From Apostichopus japonicus (taxonomy: Eukaryota; Echinodermata; Holothuroidea; Aspidochirotida; Stichopodidae): 64,000 bases of DNA. Position numbers and translations under genes: made by a program. This document shows, one piece after another, positions 13,401 to 26,315 of the stretch; position 1 is the first letter of the stretch; every line of letters starts with the position of its first letter. The notes beneath the pieces were generated by a model. The model did not search any database, was not told where the DNA came from, and was given only the letters and a program-made list of their open reading frames with translations. Location: the NCBI RefSeq assembly GCF_037975245.1, contig NC_092576.1:24324111-24388110 (forward strand), read 5' to 3'.

Positions 13401-16400
13401 GTCAATCTGACTTAACTTTGATGTTATTGGGACAACAAAAACACGATAACAAACTTCGGAAATGGACAGTGACTGCAATTCTAATATCTTGAATTTTCTT
13501 GGCAAAATTCCTCGCAACACACTAATTCTGTGATGTCACCTTGGCAAACACCCTTCAAACACTTCACTTAAGGTGTAATACTCTCGTTGGTTCATCAGTG
13601 AAAATTGATGAAGTTGATGGAATGTTTTGCTTGGTTGTCAGAGTTCTCTGTACAGTACTTACAATTTCATCAAAATGTTTTTTTGTAGAAATCTTGGTTG
13701 CCTCTTCATTTGAGTTGCCTTGTGTTCATTTGTGTTACCTTGTTTTCATTTCTTTTACCTTGTGTTCATTTGTGTTACCTTGTGTTCATTTGTGTTCATT
13801 TGTGTTACCTTGTGTTCATTTGTGTTACCTTGTGTTCATTCGTGTTACCTTGTGTTCATTTGTGTTACCTTGTGTTCATTTGTGTTACCTTGTTTTCATT
13901 TCTTTTACCTTGTGTTTATTTGTGTTACCTTGTGTTCATTTGTGTTACCTTGTGTTCATTTGTGTTACCTTGTGTTCATATGTGTTACCTTGTGTTCATT
14001 TGAGTTCATTTGTGTTGCCTTGTTTTCATTTGTGTTACCCCCGTGTTCCTTTGTGTTACCTTGTGTTATGTTGTGTTGCCTTGTGTTCCTTTGTGTTGCC
14101 TTGTTTACCTTGTGTTACCTTGTGTTACATTGTAGTGTACATTACTTCCATTACTAACAGAGGCAATGAAAATGTATGAATGCAACTTCTTAGTTTACTT
14201 GGTGGCATGTCTATCCACTGGTTAGTTTGTTTGGGGTGCACATCAGGAAGAACCTTATCAGGCTGCTACTGTAGATCTAGCAGAAATGTCAAAACTTGCA
14301 CACATTGTGGATAAAGTTTCCATTTCAAAATCAGCAAGACAGATTAGAAAGCACAAAGTACTCTGCCTTAAACTAATAATAGATAGTTCTTCTTCTTTAG
14401 AGCTGCATTAATAGACTTTTTTTTCACAGCTCAACAAAATTTCATAATAAGTGGAAAACAAGACTCTCTGAAGGTTGTCTTTTCAGAGAATTCTTATCAC
14501 ACTATGAATAAAAAAATTGGAATTTATGGTCAAATTTTTTCCAAAATCTGACCTTGAAGTTAATATACTTTAAGCATAGTGTGCCTGGATCTTACCATGA
14601 AAAGGATCATACTAAGTTCTTGATAATGTTGGTGTCCCCATTACAAACAAAACTCCCTTTTTCACACATACCCAATTAGGTCTAGCACAAGATACTGTGT
14701 GAGGGGTATATTCTATAATGGAAAGCCTTATTATGTTATAATATATTATACAAATAATGAATGGTTATGAGTGCAATAGTGCATATATTTCATGAGTTGA
14801 AAGATGGAATGTTCCATTCAACGAGGCTTAGCCGAGTTGAATGGAACAAATTACATCTTTCAACGAATAATATATTTGCACTATTGCATGAATGGAAACA
14901 TTATTATTTGTTTTATACAACATCTTATATTAAGATGGGTAAAATGCACCCATGCAACAGATTGTTTTGAACAGACAGGTTTCTCTGCTCTCTAACCATT
15001 GAAAAAAGTGCTACCAAAAAAGTATAACCCATGGTTCTATTTCATAGAGTGGAATAAAGCGGATTTTGCATGCAATCAACGAGCAATTGACCAATCAAAT
15101 GACCAGAATACAATTTCATGTAAATCATGATATCTGCATTCCCTCTTTAAAGCGAAATGTAATGATTGATAACACAGGAAATAACCAATGGCTTCACATG
15201 GTAGTTGAGAAAGAATACTTTGCATGAAAGTTGCAAATTGATGGAATGACCCACACACACTGTTACTTGAATTCTTGGAAACAAGACTACATAGTACATA
15301 CTCACCCGTGACTCTTCTGATAGGATCAATTTGATCCTCTTCTTTCCACACTGTCTGTCTGCTAGGCAAACTCTCCAGGAATCCTAAAGCAAGGAAGACA
15401 AATATCATACCCATATTATTTCGATATCAATTTACCATTCTGATACAAAGTTTGTATTTAGAACAACTTCACAAACCTTGTAACCTCACCACATTATTAA
15501 ATGACTTGCTATATAGTCCATCGAAGAAAGCTATTTAGGTTTCATGAATGGAATTCATTTTGCATATTAAGCAGGACATCATTAGAGTTTAATTATGTTT
15601 ACAGACAGTTATTTTGATACTGTAAGTAAAGTCCATGACTCTGATGCCTAGCTTCCCCCCTCCGCTTTGATCGGTAATGGCAAACAATAAAATTGGAATG
15701 ATGCTCATACTTGGCAACGGAACTTAGCCAGTTAAGCAGGCAAACTCACGGACCTGCCCATCGTGAAATGACAAACACTATGACCATACACACAATTAAA
15801 TGATAGGCTAGACAAACCCTATGACCATACACACAATGAAATGATAGGCTAGAAAAACCCTATGACCATACACAAAATGAAATGATAGGCTAAACAAACC
15901 CTATGACCATACACACAATGAAATGATAGGCTAGACAAACCCTATGACCACACACACAATAAAAAGATAGGCTAGACAAACCCTATGACTATATACACAC
16001 AATGAAATGATAGGCTAGACAAACCCTATGACCATACACACAATGAAATGATAGGCTAGACACTTTCAATTGAATATCAACTAAAGACTGTGCACATGGT
16101 CTACCATAAAGGTGCAGGTTACTTGATGGATGAGTGCAGTATTCAACAGCATGAATTATGAGGACAAGTAGAATTCCTATATATAATCTGAATGTAAATA
16201 CAGTACTCAACGTTGTACTAGTATCTAAATAGTTAGGTCTCAGACAGAGCCCTATATAAATGTATTACTCCAATGTACAACAATGCAACACTAGAAGTAC
16301 TTATGAGTATGGAGGAATTATAAATCTGAGAGTACCATCTAGTTAATGAGTTTCATTGGATTTCAGAATTGATGGATATCAGTACTTAGGAACCTGTATC

Positions 16401-18412
16401 ATCCAAAACTATATGAGACTTACATATAAGGCATTGAAGACTCCCGCACAAAGAAACGTCTCATGCCGGTAATCTGACCTAGTTTTGAATGAGGTGTAAC
16501 AGAAGTGTTAGACACCATCATCGATCCCAGAAAATACACACACAGCTTGCTACCATCGGTAATTAGACACAAGCGTACAGTCAATATTGCAGCTACGGTC
16601 AATACCCACAACACAGTGTACATAGCAGCGATGGATATCTCAGGTCTAGATAAAAGATAACAAGGTATCACGTTTCATTACTGTCTGCATTTTGTAGCAA
16701 ACTTCACTTGCAAGCAACGGAAAGTTAACCTTTTTCAGAGCACGTTGTACAGCTATATTAAATATATCTTGACCTCAAAAGAACTGGCATAGGAGGTCAA
16801 ACCTTCTAGAGTTACCATCTGTACATGTCAAGGTATCACACATACACACATAAACCCTCCATGACTGCTTAGTGCTTACACTCCTATCACGCTCAGCAAG
16901 AAAGGAAAAATGAGTAGCCTCTAATTTGTAATTCTGTCAATTTTAAACATAAACCATTGGAAAAAAAATCACTTAAATTACTCACCATAACTTTCACTGA
17001 CCGATAAGTCCTTGAGGTCAACCACATCACTGTCTGGAAATTCTTTGTCATACTAAGGTAAGAATCAACATAAAGAACTCTAGAGACACTAGTAATCAAA
17101 TAAGATAACTTGTAGAATATTGCAAGCTGCTTGCATTGTTTGACTTCCTCTTGATCCAACAAACTTTCCCCTTTATCGTAGTACCTTTTGCCCAACCCTC
17201 AACCATTTTGGTACCTGTTTCATTCTTCTGTACACCAACTATCAATTTGTATTCCTTGTTGCTCATCTTATTCATCTGGTTATTCACACTGTAGCACATT
17301 TAGATTCTGAAAGTTCTGATATTACAAACGGTAACTGTCACTAAAGAAGCGCAGTCTTGCTTTGTTGCACGATTGCACTCATACACTATGTGCACACAAT
17401 GAGTTTGTGAGATTGCAACTAACAGTGAAGTTACATTGCTGCAGTATTCACATTGGACAGTTAGAACAGCAATGATGACCACTTCTTTCTCAGACCGTAC
17501 AATAAATAAAATACCAAAAACTAAACCGAATATCAGTGACAAGCATTCAAAAGGATTTAAATAGATCATCAAATTTAGAATAGGCATAAGTACCCCACAT
17601 ATGATCTGTTTCTCCCTTTTCTATATTCATAATAATAATCATAATAACAATAATAATATAACTGATAATGAAGGAGAATACGCCTTTGATTGAACTGGAT
17701 TATGCATTACAAAGCATGACTTCATTTATACTGTACTCATGTATGAGGTTCAATGCTTGTGACTGATGTAGGCTAAATGAACTTCTTGCAACTTTGATTT
17801 GACTTATTTGTTGTGTTGTGACATGACATGACACAACAACACCCTGATGTATTTGGATCTGTTTTGCTTTGCGATACTTTATTAATTGTTCATAAACCTA
17901 TGCACAAGTACTATGTTTTCATAAAAGTGCATACACCTTAGAATAAGCTTTATTAAGAATGAATGAACTGGTTCGGCTCAAGTTGACCACTGCACTATAC
18001 TGTATGTGTGTGCCCTACTGTACAGTAGGCATATACAAAGTTATAACAACATTGGTACACTTGTGGCCTAGCCCAAACGTATATCCTGTATTAGCAATTT
18101 ACTGCATAAGTAGTGAGGTTACGGAGGTTGTTTTTTAGCCACAAGTAATAGGGCCGTCGGGCAGACCTAAGCCTGGGCTGGTTGACAAACAGTAAACGTA
18201 GGCTAGGCTAATTGATATTCCAGATTCGTCGCAAAACCCCTACCACCTAACTCAACATTACTTTATCATATGCGACAAAATGAGTATGAAATTCACTTTT
18301 AATTACAAAAAACACGACTAACTTTCGATATTATAGACATCATGTCACTGAGTAAACCATGACTCCTTTTGAGATTTGAATAAAGATGTGGATCGTCAGG
18401 TGTAGCCATCAT
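5114..18412 (-). CDS. HJURP: HJURP/Scm3-like CENP-A chaperone, six coding exons
   Basis: I joined six minus-strand exons (18412-18323, 17052-16986, 15383-15306, 12975-12890, 10244-10154, 7491-5114). All have GT-AG borders and consistent phases, giving 929 residues and ending in TAG. Residues about 13-64 resemble the Scm3/HJURP CENP-A-binding domain: an Arg-containing helix, IISKYDKEFPDSDVVDL, then a Gly at 53 followed by FLESL. This aligns without gaps to the IEKYNQPF..VVQMATLTYE..G block of human HJURP. By family knowledge such proteins bind and deposit the CENP-A/H4 dimer at centromeres. The last exon encodes a low-complexity nuclear tail: an acidic stretch, a cluster of SPSK/SPRS/ESPMR CDK-type sites (about 288-343), TPxR motifs, four acidic repeats (about 485-630) and a strongly basic segment. 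An in-frame TGA at 18442-18440 supports the start; the second Met (18409) could also serve. The exon structure is well supported. The family call rests on one short domain. Confidence 0.68.
7725..9925. repeat. 78-bp minisatellite with 828-bp higher-order period
   Basis: About 28 units based on CACATTCACTGCCTGTTGTC, TCCACACTCACTGAC and CCTCACAAATTAAC. Variant units at 8247 and 8662 recur at 9075 and 9490, both 828 bp on. The unit length is a multiple of 3, so several frames stay open by chance. It lies in intron 5 of the HJURP-like gene. Confidence 0.92.
10154..10244 (-). CDS. HJURP: HJURP-like exon 5, acidic
   Basis: A 91-nt exon with acceptor CATAG and donor GTTAGT. It encodes ETLLTNQLEDEEWEDINSTI followed by a Glu-rich run. 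It ends in phase 1, exactly as needed by exon 6. Confidence 0.65.
10300..11235. repeat. 44-bp minisatellite
   Basis: About 21 units built on CATACAACAGGCTTCCATAC, TACTTGGAATTGTTAATGAT and ATAT, with indel variants. It lies in intron 4 of the HJURP-like gene. Confidence 0.9.
12050..12850. repeat. 18-bp G-rich minisatellite
   Basis: Imperfect units of GGGTGAAAGTGGGTAGGA, purine-rich on the plus strand, just downstream (in gene direction) of exon 4 of the HJURP-like gene. The antisense frames are Pro/Ser/Thr-rich artefacts. Confidence 0.9.
12890..12975 (-). CDS. HJURP: HJURP-like exon 4
   Basis: An 86-nt exon with acceptor TTCCAG and donor GTAAGT. It encodes VDLKKSDIIPKSVLSATALD and then SFLEGVIEE. 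Phase 1 in, phase 0 out. Confidence 0.65.
13528..13690. repeat. Diverged copy of the repeat at 1465
   Basis: Shares CTGTGATGTCAC..GGCAAA, AGAGTTCTCTGTAC and AATTTCATCAAAATG in the same order and spacing as 1470-1615. Confidence 0.4.
13715..14135. repeat. 20-bp minisatellite
   Basis: About 20 units of TGTGTTACCTTGTGTTCATT. The unit is not a multiple of 3, so all three forward frames read the same Val/Leu/Cys/Phe-rich peptide. Lies in intron 3 of the HJURP-like gene. Confidence 0.9.
14771..14889. repeat. Foldback element, about 55-bp arms
   Basis: TGCAATAGTGCATATATTT..GTTGAAAGATG..GTTCCATTCAAC on the left is matched in reverse by GTTGAATGGAAC..CATCTTTCAAC..AATATATTTGCACTATTGCA, around a short GAGGCTTAGCC loop. 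It is probably a MITE relic. Confidence 0.7.
15306..15383 (-). CDS. HJURP: HJURP-like exon 3
   Basis: A 78-nt exon with acceptor CTTTAG and donor GTGAGT. It encodes FLESLPSRQTVWKEEDQIDP and then IRRVT. Phase 1 on both sides. Confidence 0.65.
15765..16065. repeat. 41-bp minisatellite
   Basis: About 7 units built on AGACAAACCCTATGACCATA, CACACAATGAAATGATAGGCT, in intron 2 of the HJURP-like gene. Confidence 0.9.
16427..16740. mobile_element. MITE family A, copy 1 (3'-truncated)
   Basis: Starts TAAGGCATTGAAGACTC and matches the elements at 37639 and 44576 throughout, but stops after TTTTTCAGAGCACG without the second terminal repeat. It creates a spurious 83-residue antisense ORF. Confidence 0.75.
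16986..17052 (-). CDS. HJURP: HJURP-like exon 2 (Scm3 core)
   Basis: A 67-nt exon with acceptor CTTAG and donor GTGAGT. It encodes YDKEFPDSDVVDLKDLSVSE plus SYG, the most diagnostic part of the Scm3-like domain. Phase 0 in, phase 1 out. Confidence 0.68.
18323..18412 (-). CDS. HJURP: HJURP-like exon 1 (residues 1-30)
   Basis: The exon begins MMATPDDPHLY and ends ..SIISK at donor GTTAGT. It holds the first half of the putative Scm3 helix. An in-frame TGA lies 27 nt before the first ATG. Confidence 0.65.
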
Positions 18413-18442
18413 GACTAATTCTGTTGTAATGATTCCCTGTCA

Positions 18443-19700
18443 AAATTCAAAGACTCAAGAGTTGACTTTCGCGCTAGTGGAAGGACGTATGTAAGTTACA
18501 ATGCATTCAGATCATTACCATAGTAGGTTATGTATGGCATCTCCAATTAATGTGTATGCCCGCAAAGAAGATAATCAAGTGCGATATTGTCTTACAGCTT
18601 ATTCGACACTATAGTCACTTGTTTGGTCGGGACACTCACACTTTGATGGACCACTTAGGTGAAAACAACAACAAAATATATAAATCATTGAACAGGCAAA
18701 CCAGAAGTTGAATTTCTTAACTGTGCTTTAATACATCTGCCACCCGCGCCCTCCCCATCACACCTAAATCTCCAAGACGCCTTCATGGGAAACGATGAAT
18801 TTGACCATTGACTGATTATTCATAAGCCCTAATGAAGAGGCTAAATCCATTTTGGGTACGATAGAAGGTACAACGTGTTACGGCCTGCGATTTGGTTAAA
18901 AGGAGCATTGTAGCCTGCAAGATCAATTTCGTGACCCCCCCCCCCCTGGCCTATATAGGATGTCAGGATGCCTTCGAAGCAGAAAGATCATTTATATAAC
19001 ATCTAAGTTAAATTCATTAACCGTATATTGTTATACGACTTGCATGTTGTTAAGAAACTTAAAACAAAGGCCACGTCTGGTGTTTTTTTTTTTTTTGGTG
19101 AATATATATAGAATCACTCTAACAATTTTAAGTCTGCTGTATAACAATAGCAAGTTATCATGTATAAGTTTCTTGAAATTTCGTAATCGACCTCCCTTGG
19201 TCGTAAAATGACCTCTTTTTACCAATTAGTCTGCAACGCCTGCCACCATTTTTATATCGTATGAGGGTCTTTGTGAGAACACTGTATGATTATACTTATA
19301 CACTGTAGACATGAACATAAGTTTCCACACAGTGTTTACTATAAAAGCCTAATGGTGTTAAGAAGCTATGCAGGCTAATTGTAAAGCCTGAGGTCGATTT
19401 ACGAACGTGGCAGGTCGATAACGTAATAAAAAAAACGTTATTAGCTATAGCATGCTATAATTGGAGCCAATAATGTACATCTTTAAGGGACATCGTGTGA
19501 CAACCGGTATCATAACGAAATGTGTCCTTTCCGCCGACTACGCCACTGATGTCGCCACCTACTGGGGCCTGAGGAATACAGTTTGCGTGCACACGCGGTA
19601 AACTAATCTCAACTCGGTAACACCCCCCCCCCCCCGCCTTCCACCTCCCCCAACCTGGCTTTTCTATAAGTTAGTCCATATTCCGGTTTTTTATGTATAC
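18443..19700. other. Upstream/intergenic region of the HJURP-like gene
   Basis: Probable 5' flank and promoter of the HJURP-like gene. No clear TATA box, CpG island or other gene was recognised. It contains a C-run near 18938 and T-run near 19084. Confidence 0.4.
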
Positions 19701-19707
19701 CCTCGAC

Positions 19708-20040
19708 TCAGCATCGGAGCTAGGGGTATTGGTCAGGGGGCGAGAATGGTCTATAGGGGCGCATTCGACACTATCTAAGCGGAGCGCCACCACAGGTTGG
19801 CGCGGAGCATAGCCTACAGAATTTTTTTGAGTAAAGATACTCCATAGATCGACGGAAAATAATTACCCTTTATTAAATTACCCGGGCCTTGCTAATTTGA
19901 AGATAAACGAAGAATAAATAGGTGTCATCGCCATATTGTCAGAAGATTACACCAACAAAATGTGATAAATGTCAATAGGTATTTGAGAGCGCAATAAAAA
20001 AGTAAATAATCGCATTAACTGTATGGACGCTCCACCACTG
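19708..20040. mobile_element. hAT-like MITE, diverged copy
   Basis: Same body as the 341-bp elements at 32556 and 38653 (GGAGCTAGGGGTATTGGTCA, GGCGAGAATGGTCT, CTATCTAAGCGGAGCGCCACC), ending GGACGCTCCACCACTG. The left terminus is degraded (CAGCATCGGAGC) and no target duplication was found. Confidence 0.65.
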
Positions 20041-20278
20041 CAGGCTCGACTAATCATAAACCGCAGACTAACAATAAATTGTTAACATCATGTATTACTG
20101 TTTTGAAGATATTGTGCTAGCTTAGGCCGGGCTTAGGGCCTACAGCCAAGAATGTGCCTATATATTCGGTAGTCATGTACCGTACCATATAGGAAAAGGG
20201 TTAAATTTAAATCCGACGTAATCCGACGTGCAGTGATTAAACTCGCAAAGAGCCAAATATTCCACACAGTATATGCCA

Positions 20279-22276
20279 GGGGCGTATCCAGGATTTTCCA
20301 ATAGGGGGGGGGGGGCGTCAGGCATGAATGATCGCCGTCCTGGGGGATGGGTCTAAGGGGAGGGGTGTACAATTTTTGCTTTCGAAGAAGGGATGAAATG
20401 CAAAATGGTGTCATATGCATGGACGGCGATCCGTACTTCCGAGTGGGGGGGGGGGGGGGATATGACCTTGTTGACTATATAAGCGTAGCGCCACCATGAG
20501 TTGGCGCGAAGCGTACAAGAAAATTTTGGATTAACAAACCCTCTAGATGGCCGGAAACGGCACTTCCCGAAGTTTCCAAGCGGCATATACCCAACTTAAA
20601 AATAGGGATGTCATGTCCGAAATATCTCATAATCAGGATCCAAAATACTTTTTTTTTAATTTCGGGTGTTATTTTGGGAAAATTGCCCCTGTCAATCTTG
20701 TTTCAGGCGCAACGTTAGAATGTTCGCGAGCTCTTTTATATTATTCGATGAAGAAAATGGCCTCATGCAGGCTATTATAGGCCTATACACATGCAATACA
20801 CAATTACACATAGTTACATTCCTAGGTACCGATTGCTAGGGCATCCAGGTGAAACGTGTATTAAGCATTACCCTGGTTACATGAGATTCTCAGCTGTTCG
20901 AGGGAACATGTACGTGTGTAGGCCTACTATAGGGCCTATATGAATCAACGAGGTAAATGAATCTGGAGGATTCATGTCAATTGGGTGCGCGCGTACCATG
21001 TATGGAGGGTCATGTGATGTGTTCCAGGGTGGTACTATACTGATATTTCTCTGTAGCAGTTCGAGAACAGTGTTAGTGACTTCGTGAAAGATTGGTCGGT
21101 TCGGACATGGGAACTAACGGCATAAGAAGGTACTGGTACTTCAGGCCTACGAAATAGTGCTAATATGCTAACGTTCAACCTTATTCTCTTGAATGAAGGC
21201 AGGCTTTCTACATAATCTTACTTATTAATACAGCTCTAGGGGCAAGCTTTGTCTCATATGGCTTAACGTTATTACTACACGCTATAAGTGAGTGTAGAAA
21301 TGGGAAATGTGGGGAAATGTTTAGTTCAGTGCAACCACGAAATTCTCCATGGAACAGAGCCTAATGCTGTTCGACGGGAATATAGCTATCACGTTAGGCT
21401 ACAGGCACGGTTATTGCTAGGTAACGGGTGTCGTCTGCTGCTCTAAGCGCGCAAACTCATTTACGTACTAGTTGGATGAAATCATCATGCGTAATAGGGA
21501 GAGTAGTATATTAGTACCACCCTGGAACACATCACATGACCCTCCATACATGGTACGCGCGTACGCGCTTATTTACTGTGTGATAGTTTCTCCAGATTCA
21601 TTTACCTCGTTGATATGAATACTATGAGGGTGCATATATGTACTATATCAATACCGTGGGCGCAATAATACATGTTGTTGTTATAGGGCCAATGAAGCCT
21701 ACAGTCAACTATTTTTGCTTTATAACGACGCTTTATTTGAAAAGATCGCACTGCGTTTATGGTAGGCGAGAAATGAAGCTAAAAAAGAGCCGTACATTAA
21801 CGAAGATGCATAAATGTAGGCATGAAAATATTCTTATCCCTGGCATTTGGTGGGGGGGTATGGTGCATTACATCCCCTCCACCCATTTTCATCCCCCCTC
21901 CACCCAGGATCGCTGCCCATGGCCATATGTGATCCATTTTTCGACCTTAATAATAAGCAACATTTCCAGTAAATATGGACACAAAATGCACAATTTAGTA
22001 TGGCTGGCATGTCACTTAGTGTTTATAGTGATAATACAAACACAATTACCATCTATGTTTCTAAAACTATTATGCCGCCGAACTTCGCCAGAACCTTTTT
22101 TTGGCAAACAAAAAATAAAGCAAACGGGAGGGGGGGGGGGGGGTTGAGCGATCACCGACATCTCACATAAAGGTCGTCATCAATTTTTTTTTTTTTTTTT
22201 TTGCTAAACTTTTTTTTTTTGGTGACGGCCAATAGGGGGGCGCGCGCCTGTTGCGCCCCCCCCCCGGATACGCCCC
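20279..22276. mobile_element. 2-kb non-autonomous hAT-like composite element
   Basis: Begins CAGGGGCGTATCCAGGATTT and ends CCGGATACGCCCCTG, an inverted terminal repeat of the CAGGGGCGTA.CC kind common in animal hAT elements. TATGC flanks both ends, but an 8-bp duplication is not clear. It contains the conserved GGAGCGCCACC-like core near 20480 and another inverted-repeat element at 20940-21620. No transposase ORF was seen. Confidence 0.55.
20940..21620. repeat. Inverted-repeat element, about 100-bp arms
   Basis: GAATCAACGAGGTAAATGAATCTGG, then GCGCGTACCATGTATGG and GTGTTCCAGGGTGGTACTA at 20941-21047, are repeated in reverse at 21513-21615. This looks like a MITE nested in the 2-kb element. 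Confidence 0.6.
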
Positions 22277-22554
22277 TGTATGCATCCTTATAGTTTCACC
22301 GAAGTCTTCATAAGTTTATTTCACAATAACGTGTATTGTACGGTATCAGTTTCACGAAAAGAAAGATTCAATTGATATTCTTACGTGTTTTTGCACTTTG
22401 GTCATTTGCAATATATTTGCAAATATATATTTCTTTGGTCCCATGAATGAAGGGAAATTTACTAGACAGTGAAAATCGTGGTTTGTTTTAATTGATATCT
22501 TCAAACTTATGTAATGAAGTTGGGAAAGTGGCGTCCGCCAAGGGATCTAGCAAT

Positions 22555-22790
22555 TAATAGCCAACAATTCTGAGTATTTTTTATTATTTTTTATTATTGT
22601 CATCTTTAATGAGGGTAGTCCTGCTCAGTGCAAAAGCATTGCTTTCCAGAGGAGCCCTCAATACAAAATACATAAACAATATTATGCAGTAGAAAAACGG
22701 TTAACATCTAAAAGCACAAAAAGGACGGCAAAAAGATAGACAAACAAATATCAGACATCTAAACAAAATAAATAGTATGTATATAGTGAC
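22555..22790 (-). mobile_element. LINE 3' end fragment
   Basis: Reverse complement of the 3' UTR at 46420-46580: shares GAGGGTAGTCCTGCTCAGTG, GCATTGCTTTCCAGAGGAG, and GACGGCAAAAAGATAGACAA. The 3' tail is AT-rich (TTATTATT). Confidence 0.65.
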
Positions 22791-22958
22791 TTGTTCTCTT
22801 TTTAAATCCCTACCCCTCCCCGACCCTCGACTCCATCCAGGAGGCTTCAAAGGCCAATTCGACAGACATCGGGCCTAGTTTGCACTCTTCATACATATTT
22901 CCATATTTTACTGTGCTAAGTCAAGTATTAGTTAAGTGTTAAGCTAAGTATTAAGTCA

Positions 22959-23379
22959 GACCCGTCAACTCTCCCGGTTTTACCGGTAGACTCCCTGTTT
23001 TTACCTGAATCTCCCGGCCTCCCGGTATCATATTCTATTCTCCCGGTTTTTTAATGTTTCATCACTTGCGACATTTCTGAAAATAGTCAACAATTAGTCC
23101 TATGCAGTGACGCTGAACAGGAAAGGCATTCACTTCAGTGTAGTTCGCAAGAACAAGACAGACAGTCGAAGCGAGCTGTTGTTAAACTACAACAAGAAAC
23201 ACTGATTGGATGATTCTCTCATTGTATTGCATAAGTAGACTATACTTATTTAGGAGTATTTATGTCATTTCAGTTGAAAATTACAAACCTCCCTTTTTTC
23301 CCCTTTTTCTCCCTATTTGTTGGTCCTAAAAAATGTTATTCTCCCTATTTTGGGGTCAAACAGGTTGACAGGTCTGGTT
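22959..23379. mobile_element. Probable MITE (CAGACCCGTCAAC termini)
   Basis: Starts CAGACCCGTCAACTCTCCCGG and ends AACAGGTTGACAGGTCTG, an imperfect inverted terminal repeat. Flanks share TTAAGT offset by one base, so the target duplication is uncertain. Confidence 0.5.
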
Positions 23380-23731
23380 AAGTATCAAAAGTCATCGATT
23401 TAACAATTCTCAGCAAATTGATCACTAAATAAATATCTTTCACCATTTCAACATTTTTTAAGAAAACGATGAATTACACCCAGAGAGTGGCATCATTTCA
23501 ACAAGTTGTAGCAAAATGAGAAATTGATAACTTCAATATCTCTTAAATACAACATTTTGCGACACAACGTTTGTTTCTTTAATAATGATACGTTTGCACC
23601 ACAGTGTTATCATTTCAACATTTTGCAGCAAAATGATGAATTGCAACAAAATTGCAGAAATGTTCACATCATTTTGGCGGTCCCTTGACATTTTCATATA
23701 CGAGACACCCTATAAAGAGTCACGTGGTTTT

Positions 23732-25983
<2,252 letters not shown>

Positions 25984-26214
25984 CTCGTGTCTGACGTCAC
26001 CATCTCTTGTCCGACTCCACCTTTCACTTACGAATGGTGTCCGTCGGCACGGTTACAGTTTGACCGAGCAAAAGAATAGCAATAGCGCCACACATCGTAG
26101 ACTTATTGTCTGTGAAATAGATAGCGGCAGGTTTAATAAGTCACAACCTCGCCATACGAGAAGAAATATTTATACTGTTAATATAGTACCGTGCCGTATA
26201 CTTGGGTCCAGTCA

Positions 26215-26315
26215 AGGACATGGGCGTAGATCTGGGGCGACTTGGGCGTCAACATTGGGCGACATGGGCGTCAAAATGGGGCGACGTGGGCGTCGATCTG
26301 GGGTGACTGGGAACC
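26215..26315. repeat. Short GC-rich tandem repeat
   Basis: Four imperfect units of ATGGGCGTC/ATCTGGGGCGACTTGGGC, followed by a C-run of about 18 bases. Confidence 0.7.

Noticed and set aside
13541..14179. 212-residue Cys/Val/Leu-rich frame that looks like a membrane protein
   Set aside because: It is the 20-bp minisatellite; all three frames read the same peptide.
16420..16671. 83-residue minus-strand frame with a hydrophobic stretch, taken at first for an exon of the HJURP-like gene
   Set aside because: It lies inside MITE family A, whose other copies are in BICRA introns, and the flanking exons join in phase without it.
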